Origin: VAYN01 sp964540905
Lineage (GTDB): Bacteria; Actinomycetota; Thermoleophilia; Solirubrobacterales; 70-9
NCBI GenBank assembly: GCA_964540905.1
Contig: CAZIOS010000048.1
Coordinates: 1 to 9,372 of the forward strand
DNA: 9,372 nt
Direction: 5' to 3'
Shown here: one piece after another, positions 1 through 4,634 of the stretch
How positions within the stretch are numbered: position 1 is the first letter of the stretch
Layout of the letters: every line of letters starts with the position of its first letter
Translations under genes and position numbers: made by a program
The notes under the pieces: generated by a model
Database searches by the model: none
Seen by the model: only the letters and a program-made list of their open reading frames with translations
Told to the model about the DNA's origin: nothing

Positions 1-762
1 GCCGACGCCCATCGCGGCGACGCCGATCCGGCCGCCGTCGAGGATGTGGAGGAAGTTCTTGAAGCCGTCGCCGCGGCGGCCGAGCAGGCTCGACTCCGGC
101 AGCCGGCAGTCCTCGAAGCTGAGCGGTCGCGTGTCGGAGGCGTTCCAGCCCATCTTGCGGTAGGACTCGCCGACCTCGTAGCCGGGGGTGCCGTTGGGGA
201 CGATCAGGTTGGAGATCTCCTTGTGGCCGCCGATCTCGCCGGTAACGGCGGTGATCGAGACGCAGCCGGAGATCTCGGTGCCGGAGTTGGTGATGAACTG
301 CTTGGCGCCGTTGACGACCCACTCGCCGTCCTCGAGCCGGGCGCTGGTGCGGACGTTGCCGGCGTCGGAGCCCGCCTCCGGCTCGGTCAGGCCGAAGGAG
401 GCGAGACGCTCGCCGCTGCAGAGCCGCGGCAGCCACTCTTCCTTCTGCTCGGCGCTGCCCCAGAGGTGGATCGGCATCGTCCCCAGCGAGGTGTGAGCGG
501 CCATCGTGATGCAGACCGAGGAGTCGATCCGGGCCAGCTCTTCGACCGCCAGCACGTAGGAGAGCGTGTCGGCACCGCCGCCGCCGTACTCCTGCGGGAA
601 CGGGATCCCCATCAGGCCGAGGCCGCCGAGCTTGGCGACGATCTCGTAGGGGAAGGACTTGGTCCGGTCCAGCTCCTCGGCCACCGGCGCCACCTCCTGC
701 CGGGCGAAGTCGCGGACGGTGTCGCGCAGCAGCCTCTGCTCGTCGCTCAGCTCGAAGTTCAC
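1..762 (-). CDS. Acyl-CoA dehydrogenase, short-chain type (3' end outside the window)
   Basis: This is an FAD-dependent acyl-CoA dehydrogenase, which makes the alpha,beta double bond in the first step of beta-oxidation or branched-chain amino acid breakdown and passes electrons to ETF. The 254 visible residues run from MNFELSDEQR through the N-terminal helical domain. They include the family signature FGLTEPEAGSDAG (about 123-135), the middle beta-domain motif NGAKQFITNSG (151-161), GWNASDTRPLSFEDC (205-219) and the start of the C-terminal domain, GGRIGVAA (243-250). The catalytic Glu and the C-terminus lie beyond the left edge, so chain-length specificity cannot be read. The start is GTG at 762, the only good start before the conserved NFELSDEQ; it lies 22 nt after the aldehyde dehydrogenase stop with only a weak AGG upstream. 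Same strand and short spacing suggest co-transcription with that gene. The family is sure; butyryl- or isobutyryl-CoA as substrate is a guess from neighbours. Confidence 0.93.
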   Translation of the reverse strand, partial: MNFELSDEQRLLRDTVRDFARQEVAPVAEELDRTKSFPYEIVAKLGGLGLMGIPFPQEYGGGGADTLSYVLAVEELARIDSSVCITMAAHTSLGTMPIHLWGSAEQKEEWLPRLCSGERLASFGLTEPEAGSDAGNVRTSARLEDGEWVVNGAKQFITNSGTEISGCVSITAVTGEIGGHKEISNLIVPNGTPGYEVGESYRKMGWNASDTRPLSFEDCRLPESSLLGRRGDGFKNFLHILDGGRIGVAAMGVG

Positions 763-784
763 GCGCGGCAGCCTATTGCGCTCG

Positions 785-2221
785 CTAGAGCTGCAGCGAC
801 TTGACCTGCAGCAACTCCTCGATCCCATATCGACCGTTCTCACGGCCGTGGCCGGACTGGCCGTAGCCGCCGAACGGGGCGAGCGGGTTGAAGGCGCCGC
901 CGTTGATCTCGATCTGGCCGCTGCGGATCCGCCTGGCGACGGCGATCGCCCGCTCCTGGTCTCCGGACCAGACGCCGCCGGCGAGCCCGTAGGCGCTGTC
1001 GTTGGCGATCCCCAGGCCCTCCTCCTCGCCGTCGTAGGGCTGGATCGCCAGCACCGGGCCGAAGATCTCCTCCTGGGCGATCGTCATCTCCGGGGTCACC
1101 GCGGAGAAGACGGTGGGGCGGACGAAGTAGCCGCGGTCGAGGCCCTCGGGCGCCTCGGCGCCGCCGGTGACGAGCTTGGCGCCCTCGGCCTCGCCCTTCT
1201 CGATGTAGCCGCGGACGCGCTCACGCTGGACCGCGGAGACGAGCGGGCCGAGCCGGGTCTCCTCGGCGAAGGGGTCGCCGGGGGTGAAGGTCGCCGCCGT
1301 CGCCGCGGCGATTCGCTCGGCCTCGGCCAGCCGCTCGCGCGGCACCAGCATCCGGGTCAGGGCGCTGCAGGTCTGGCCCGAGTTGAGGAAGCACTTGGCG
1401 ACCCCGTCGGGCACCGCCCGCTCGAGGTCGGCGTCGTCGAGGATCAGGTTCGCCGACTTGCCGCCGAGCTCCATCGCCACCGGCTTCACCGTCGCCGCGG
1501 CGAGCTCGCTGACCCGCTTGCCGGCCCGGGTCGAGCCGGTGAAGGAGACCATGTCGACGCCGGGATGGGCGGCGATCGCCTCGCCGACCACCGGCCCGAA
1601 GCCGGTGACCAGATTGAAGACCCCGGCCGGGAGGCCGGCCGCCTCGATCACCTCGGCCAGCAGGAAGGCGTTCAGCGGCGTCACCTCGCTCGGCTTCAGC
1701 ACCACCGTGCAGCCAGCGGCGAGGGCGGGGGCGACCTTGGCGGCGATCTGGTTCAGCGGGTAGTTCCAGGGGGTGATCGCGCCGAGCACGCCGACCGCCT
1801 CGCGCAGGACGCGAGAGTTGCCGATCTCCTCCTCCCAGGCGATTTCCTCCATCAGCCCCGGCGTCGCCGCGAACTGCGAGGTCGGCAGCCCGACCTGGAT
1901 CATCCTGCTCAGCGTCAGCGGCATCCCCAGCTCCTGGGAGATCGTCGCCGCGATCTCCTCGCTGCGCTCGCCGAGCCCGGCGGCGATCGCGCTGAGGTAG
2001 CCGGCGCGCTCCTCTCGCGGCGTCCGCGACCAGGAGTCGAAGGCGGCGCGGGCGGCCTTGACGGCCGCGTCGGCGTCCGCGGCCGAGCCGGCCGGGACCG
2101 TGCCCATCACCTCCTCGGTGGTCGAGTTGATCACCTCGATCGGCTCGGCGCCCCGCGGCTCGACCCACTCGCCGCCGATGAAGACCCTGTCCCGCACCTG
2201 AAGCTCCGCCGCAGTCGCCAT
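785..2221 (-). CDS. NAD-dependent aldehyde dehydrogenase
   Basis: This is a full-length ALDH-superfamily enzyme (478 aa from the chosen start) that oxidises an aldehyde to the acid in the cytosol. Numbering from an alternative GTG two codons upstream, the visible motifs are PWNYP (153-157), KPSE (178-181), FTGST (229-233), the general base Glu253 in MELGGKS, the nucleophile Cys287 in NSGQTCSA, and EEIFGPV (386-392). The Glu in KPSE normally pairs with the adenosine ribose hydroxyls and favours NAD+ over NADP+. The start is ATG at 2219-2221, because AGGAGGA (2228-2234) sits 6 nt upstream; the GTG at 2227 would touch that site. A possible -10, TAGCGT on the minus strand (2265-2270), lies about 37 nt above the Shine-Dalgarno, with no convincing -35. 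The acyl-CoA dehydrogenase follows 22 nt downstream. The aldehyde is unknown. The cysteine context is not that of the CoA-acylating methylmalonate-semialdehyde type as far as I can judge. Confidence 0.95.
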   Translation of the reverse strand: MATAAELQVRDRVFIGGEWVEPRGAEPIEVINSTTEEVMGTVPAGSAADADAAVKAARAAFDSWSRTPREERAGYLSAIAAGLGERSEEIAATISQELGMPLTLSRMIQVGLPTSQFAATPGLMEEIAWEEEIGNSRVLREAVGVLGAITPWNYPLNQIAAKVAPALAAGCTVVLKPSEVTPLNAFLLAEVIEAAGLPAGVFNLVTGFGPVVGEAIAAHPGVDMVSFTGSTRAGKRVSELAAATVKPVAMELGGKSANLILDDADLERAVPDGVAKCFLNSGQTCSALTRMLVPRERLAEAERIAAATAATFTPGDPFAEETRLGPLVSAVQRERVRGYIEKGEAEGAKLVTGGAEAPEGLDRGYFVRPTVFSAVTPEMTIAQEEIFGPVLAIQPYDGEEEGLGIANDSAYGLAGGVWSGDQERAIAVARRIRSGQIEINGGAFNPLAPFGGYGQSGHGRENGRYGIEELLQVKSLQL

Positions 2222-2227
2222 TCCCAC

Positions 2228-2234
2228 TCCTCCT
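2228..2234 (-). promoter_or_regulatory. Shine-Dalgarno site of the aldehyde dehydrogenase
   Basis: AGGAGGA on the minus strand, 6 nt before ATG 2221. It decides the start: the GTG at 2227 directly abuts it and could not use it. Confidence 0.8.
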
Positions 2235-2324
2235 AGCTCTCTTGCCCGATTGGCCGTGCAGCCAACGCTAGCGCCTGCGGGACGGCAGCTGGTAAAAGCC
2301 CTCGCCCACCATGCAATAGCGGAT

Positions 2325-2359
2325 TTGCGATGATGGCTTATCAGCTATATTCAGTTGAT
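2325..2359 (+). promoter_or_regulatory. Leaderless promoter and imperfect dyad (likely operator) of the XRE gene
   Basis: A -10 box TATATT (2346-2351) ends 6 nt before ATG 2358, so transcription is expected to start at or next to the start codon; there is no Shine-Dalgarno. A weak -35, TTGCGA (2325-2330), is 15 nt above, shorter than ideal. The 20-bp stretch ATCAGCTATATTCAGTTGAT (2340-2359) is an imperfect palindrome (7 of 10 pairs; outer arms ATCAGC/GTTGAT, 5 of 6) centred on the -10. That is where an autorepressor of the XRE family would block RNA polymerase. A second short repeat, TGAT-N5-ATCA, covers 2331-2343. The boxes and symmetry are seen; binding by the XRE protein is inferred. Confidence 0.5.
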
Positions 2360-2711
2360 GAAAGAAGCTGCCCGAGTCGAAGACCGCTCGCCCGGCCAGC
2401 TGCTGCGCGAGGCCCGGCGCCGGCACAGCGTCAGCCAGGCGCGACTGGCGATTCGCGCCGGCACCACCCAGTCGGCGATCTCGCGGATCGAGTCCGACCG
2501 GGTCTCGCCCTCGGTCGCCACCCTGCGGAGCCTTCTCCATGTCCTCGGCGAGGACTTGATTCTCGACTCTGCGGTTCGGGACTTCGGCTTCGACAAGACG
2601 CTCAACGAATCGAGCTTGCGGTTCACGCCGGAACAACGGGTGAGAAGAGGTCTGGAATTTGCTGATTTCGTTCGGCGCAATCGGGGAGTGGCCGCTCGCG
2701 GTGGGCCTTAG
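2358..2711 (+). CDS. XRE-family helix-turn-helix regulator (candidate antitoxin or autorepressor)
   Basis: This is a 117-aa protein with a single XRE/lambda-Cro type DNA-binding domain near the N-terminus (roughly residues 12-68). It includes the LLREARRRHSVSQARLA helix, the recognition region TTQSAISRIESDRVSPS, and TLRSLLHVLGEDL closing the fold. The C-terminal tail carries FTPEQRVRRGLEFADFVRRNRG, an amphipathic segment that could contact a partner. The start is ATG 2358; a TTG one codon upstream (2355) is possible but less likely, and either gives a leaderless mRNA. It lies divergent to the aldehyde dehydrogenase and is followed 7 nt later by the nucleotidyltransferase-fold gene, so the two form an operon. 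Such XRE plus nucleotidyltransferase pairs resemble toxin-antitoxin modules, where the HTH protein represses the operon and neutralises the partner. That role is inference; it could also be a simple local regulator. G+C is visibly lower than in neighbouring metabolic genes. Confidence 0.85.
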   Translation: MKEAARVEDRSPGQLLREARRRHSVSQARLAIRAGTTQSAISRIESDRVSPSVATLRSLLHVLGEDLILDSAVRDFGFDKTLNESSLRFTPEQRVRRGLEFADFVRRNRGVAARGGP

Positions 2712-2718
2712 CGATGGC

Positions 2719-3273
2719 ATGACGCTCAAGGACGGCTCTCTCGGTCCACCACTGCAACCAGCGCGCCTGCTGGAGATCCTCAACCGCCACGGCGTCGACT
2801 TTGTCGTCGTCGGCGGACTTGCCGGCCTGGCGCATGGTTCCTCGTATCCGACCTTCGATCTCGACGTGGCCTATGCCCGCAGCGAGGCCAACCTCCACTG
2901 CATGGTGAAGGCCTTAGAGGAGATGGACGTCACCCTCCGAGGCGCTCCTCCCGAGCTCTCGTTTCAGCTCGATGCCCGAACTCTCGCGAACGGCGCCAAC
3001 TTCACGTTCGACAGCGCCTTCGGACGCTTCGACATCCTTGGGGACATCGATGGCATGCGCGACTACGAATCGTTGAGGAGCCGTGCGTGTGTTGAGAAGA
3101 TCGACGGCGTGGCGGTTCGGGTTGCGTCGATCGATCACTTGATCGCGATGAAGCGAACCGCGAATAGGCCGAAAGATCGGCTTGCGGTCGAGGAGTACAT
3201 CGTGATCGCCGACGAGCAGCAGCGGCTCGCGCAAGAAGAAGCGGGCGACGGGGACGCTGGGAGCGGCGGCTAA
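2719..3273 (+). CDS. Nucleotidyltransferase-fold protein (AbiEii/DUF6036-like), candidate toxin
   Basis: This 184-aa protein has the layout of minimal polymerase-beta type nucleotidyltransferases. VVGGLAGLAHG (30-40) supplies the Gly-Gly loop, TFDLD (45-49) gives the metal-binding DxD pair Asp47 and Asp49, and GRFDILGDI (102-110) offers Asp105 as third carboxylate. The segment IDHLIAMKRTANRPKDRLAVEEY (138-160) matches the helical LI-MK-R-KD tail usual in AbiEii/DUF6036-like proteins. All three acidic positions are present, so it should be able to transfer a nucleotide; the acceptor (tRNA, protein or small molecule) cannot be read. The start is uncertain: ATG 2719 gives 7 nt spacing from the XRE stop, GTG 2701 would overlap it by 11 nt, and TTG 2659 is unlikely. 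Leu66 is encoded by TTA (2914-2916), a rare codon for such a genome. The C-terminus is a Gly/Asp/Ala-rich tail. The gene ends in a 4-bp tail-to-tail overlap with the HxlR gene. Confidence 0.75.
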   Translation: MTLKDGSLGPPLQPARLLEILNRHGVDFVVVGGLAGLAHGSSYPTFDLDVAYARSEANLHCMVKALEEMDVTLRGAPPELSFQLDARTLANGANFTFDSAFGRFDILGDIDGMRDYESLRSRACVEKIDGVAVRVASIDHLIAMKRTANRPKDRLAVEEYIVIADEQQRLAQEEAGDGDAGSGG

Positions 3274-3770
3274 GCGGATTCCGCGGCCACTGCCAACGCC
3301 GCCAACCGGCCGGGGCCGGGGACCTGGATCGCGTCGCGGGCGTGGAGGACCTGGCCGCACTCTTCGCAGATGCCGCGGTCGCTGACGGCGCCGCCGCAGA
3401 CCTTGTGGACGATCAGTTTCGGCGGGCCCTCGGGGCCGGCCGAGTGGCGGTCGCCCCAGCCGAGCAGGGCGATCAGGGAGGGCCAGAGGTCGAGGCCCTT
3501 CTCGGTCAGGAAGTATTCGTGGCGGGGCGGCGATTCCTGGTAGGCCCGGCGCTCGAGGATGTCCTCGTCGACCAACCGCTGCAGCCGCGTCGCGAGCACG
3601 TTGCGGGCAATGCCGAGCGAGCGCTGGATCTCGCCGAAGCGGCGGTTGCCATTCATCACGTCGCGCACGATCAGCAGCGACCAGCGCTCGCCGATCACCT
3701 CGAGCGACTTGGCGATCGAGCAGGCCTGGCCCGGATAGTCGTGGCGGAGCACGGTGTGATCTTCGCACAC
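3270..3770 (-). CDS. HxlR-family winged-helix regulator with cysteine-rich C-terminal extension
   Basis: A 166-aa regulator. Residues 17-108 are a standard HxlR (MarR-like winged helix) domain: CSIAKSLEVIGERWSLLIVRDV (17-38), FGEIQRSLGIARNVLATRL as the recognition region (45-63), and the wing RRAYQESPPRHEYFLTEKG (74-92). Cys17 is at the conserved N-terminal position which in B. subtilis HypR (Cys14) senses disulfide stress, so redox sensing is possible. Beyond the usual 100-120 aa length there is an extension with His122, Cys125, Cys135 and Cys138 (C-x9-C-x2-C), looking like a small zinc ribbon; I recall similar tails in other actinobacterial HxlR proteins. The start is GTG 3770: an in-frame stop lies at 3780-3782, so only this GTG or a GTG six codons later (3752) can serve, and neither has a clear Shine-Dalgarno. 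It is divergent from the small ORF-thioesterase operon, with two dyads between them, so it probably controls that operon and itself. Confidence 0.9.
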   Translation of the reverse strand: MCEDHTVLRHDYPGQACSIAKSLEVIGERWSLLIVRDVMNGNRRFGEIQRSLGIARNVLATRLQRLVDEDILERRAYQESPPRHEYFLTEKGLDLWPSLIALLGWGDRHSAGPEGPPKLIVHKVCGGAVSDRGICEECGQVLHARDAIQVPGPGRLAALAVAAESA

Positions 3771-3772
3771 TT

Positions 3773-3789
3773 GGTTGCATCAAGCAACC
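3773..3789. promoter_or_regulatory. Dyad O1, likely HxlR operator
   Basis: GGTTGCATCAAGCAACC is a near-perfect 17-bp palindrome (7 of 8 pairs around a central C). It overlaps the -35 box of the rightward promoter and lies just above the HxlR start codon, so one bound dimer could control both directions. Assignment to HxlR rests on position and symmetry only. Confidence 0.55.
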
Positions 3790-3803
3790 GACTGAGATAG
3801 GGT
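3775..3803 (+). promoter_or_regulatory. Promoter of the small ORF-thioesterase operon
   Basis: TTGCAT (3775-3780) and TAGGGT (3798-3803) are separated by exactly 17 nt and fit a vegetative sigma -35/-10 pair with a TANNNT -10. The predicted transcription start near 3810 leaves a leader of about 56 nt before the ATG at 3866. The -35 lies inside dyad O1. Confidence 0.55.
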
Positions 3804-3816
3804 GGCACAGCACTGA

Positions 3817-3835
3817 GTTGCTTGAAGAAACCAAC
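3817..3835. promoter_or_regulatory. Dyad O2, second likely HxlR operator
   Basis: GTTGCTT-N5-AACCAAC pairs 6 of 7 and resembles O1 (GTTGC/GCAAC core). Its left arm with the next bases, GTTGCTTGA (3817-3825), is also the exact reverse complement of TCAAGCAAC (3780-3788) in O1. The dyad centres are about 45 bp apart, roughly four helical turns. O2 lies just downstream of the predicted transcription start. Confidence 0.45.
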
Positions 3836-3865
3836 CCGGCCACCCCAGCGATCGGAGGCAACGCG

Positions 3866-4015
3866 ATGAGGCTGATCCCAAGACATAGGCACCATGGCCG
3901 CGGCAAGGCGCCGCGGATCTCGATAAGCCAGGCGGAGATCGCCGCCGACCTGCACTACCCGGCGCGGGTGCGGCCGCAGCGGGTCGCCGCCGGCCGGCGC
4001 GGGGGCGGCCGGTGA
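3866..4015 (+). CDS. Small basic protein of unknown function, 49 aa
   Basis: I do not recognise this protein. It is supported by GGAGG (3854-3858) placed 7 nt before ATG 3866 and by a GTGA overlap at its end: its TGA (4013-4015) shares bases with the GTG start (4012-4014) of the thioesterase, the classic arrangement for translational coupling. The product has 11 Arg, 1 Lys and 4 His among 49 residues, with only Glu24 and Asp28 acidic. A less biased centre, RISISQAEIAADLHYPARV (17-35), sits between an Arg/His-rich start and a Gly/Arg-rich end. No membrane segment or signal peptide is visible. The first ten or so codons are unusual for the region (CCA, AGA, CAT, AGG, CAT, later ATA). It may be a real nucleic acid- or partner-binding small protein, or mainly a leader whose translation opens the thioesterase start. 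An in-frame TTG at 3818 could extend it upstream but lacks a Shine-Dalgarno. Confidence 0.6.
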   Translation: MRLIPRHRHHGRGKAPRISISQAEIAADLHYPARVRPQRVAAGRRGGGR

Positions 4016-4587
4016 GCGGCGGCGGAGCGACGGTCAGCGCCGACGAGCGCAGCGCCGCCGACGTCGCCGAGGAGTTCGCCGCCGCCAATCCCGAGAGCTC
4101 GCGCCGCCGCACCCTGGTCTGGCAGGACCCGGTGGCGACCGCGGCCGCCGGGGCGACGATGAGCGGGCTCGAGTACATGACCGCGGTCGTCATCGGCAAG
4201 GTGCCGCCGCCGCCGATCGCGGTGACGATGCGGCTGCGCCCGATCGAGCTGGAGCAGGGGCGGGTCGTCTTCGAGGGCGAGCCGGGGGAGGAGCACTACA
4301 ACCCGATCGGCGTCGTCCACGGCGGCTACGCCGCGACCCTGCTCGACTCGGCCCTCGGCTGCGCCGTCCACACGACGCTGCCGGCGGGCGTCGCCTACAC
4401 CTCGCTCGGGCTCGAGGTCAAGTACGTGCGGCCGATCACCCGCGACAGCGGCCGCGTCCTCTGCGAGGCCGACGTCCTCTACCGGGGCCGCAAGCAGGCG
4501 ACCGCGGAGGCGCGGCTGACCGCGGCCGAGAGCGGCAAGCTGCTCGCCCACGGCAGCGCCACCTGCATGATCCTCGGCGAAGCCTGA
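4012..4587 (+). CDS. PaaI-family hotdog-fold acyl-CoA thioesterase
   Basis: A 191-aa protein of the PaaI-type thioesterase family, which hydrolyses acyl- or aryl-CoA thioesters to acid and CoA in the cytosol. After an N-terminal arm (about 1-70, including WQDP at 37-40 and MSGLEYM at 50-56) comes the hotdog domain. HYNPIGVVHGG (95-105) is the catalytic loop and start of the central helix, which continues through YAATLLDSALGCAVH (106-120, with Asp112). The strands GLEVKYVRPIT (133-143), GRVLCEADVLYRG (147-159) and LLAHGSATCMIL (177-188) complete the fold. GTG 4012 is the chosen start because it forms the GTGA overlap with the small ORF. Its tail faces pepA across 47 nt that hold a hairpin. Control by the divergent HxlR gene is likely from the two dyads upstream. 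The substrate is unknown; phenylacetyl-CoA-like or hydroxyphenyl-CoA substrates are typical of the family. Confidence 0.9.
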   Translation: MSGGGATVSADERSAADVAEEFAAANPESSRRRTLVWQDPVATAAAGATMSGLEYMTAVVIGKVPPPPIAVTMRLRPIELEQGRVVFEGEPGEEHYNPIGVVHGGYAATLLDSALGCAVHTTLPAGVAYTSLGLEVKYVRPITRDSGRVLCEADVLYRGRKQATAEARLTAAESGKLLAHGSATCMILGEA

Positions 4588-4606
4588 GCCGGGAGCGCTC
4601 GATGCC

Positions 4607-4630
4607 TTGGACACACCCCCGTGTGTCGAA
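4607..4630. terminator. Symmetrical hairpin between converging genes, likely bidirectional terminator
   Basis: GACACAC (4610-4616), loop CCCC, GTGTGTC (4621-4627) form a perfect 7-bp stem, extended by two T-A pairs after one G-G mismatch. It lies 19 nt after the thioesterase stop (4587) and just beyond the pepA stop (4635). It has no run of T on either side, so it would be an I-shaped (U-less) terminator of the kind proposed for high-GC actinobacteria, or an RNA end-protecting hairpin. Confidence 0.6.
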
Positions 4631-4634
4631 CCCG

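Noticed and set aside
2222..2227. GTG 2227 as start of the aldehyde dehydrogenase
   Set aside because: It directly abuts the AGGAGGA site; ATG 2221 has the correct 6-nt spacing.
659..2236. 525-codon open frame on the plus strand over the aldehyde dehydrogenase
   Set aside because: It is antisense to a gene with full ALDH motifs; its product is low-complexity Arg/Gly/Asp/Leu-rich sequence typical of GC-rich shadow frames.
2266..2273. Perfect 8-bp palindrome CGCTAGCG above the aldehyde dehydrogenase
   Set aside because: Too short and of common composition; it may just overlap the weak -10 and no second copy was seen.
2659..2718. Longer nucleotidyltransferase starting at TTG 2659 inside the XRE gene
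   Set aside because: It would overlap the XRE coding region by about 50 nt with a rare start and no Shine-Dalgarno; family similarity begins after ATG 2719.
2914..3906. 330-codon minus-strand open frame covering the HxlR gene and part of the nucleotidyltransferase gene
   Set aside because: Pro/Arg-rich translation with no recognisable domain, while the other frames there encode conserved proteins.
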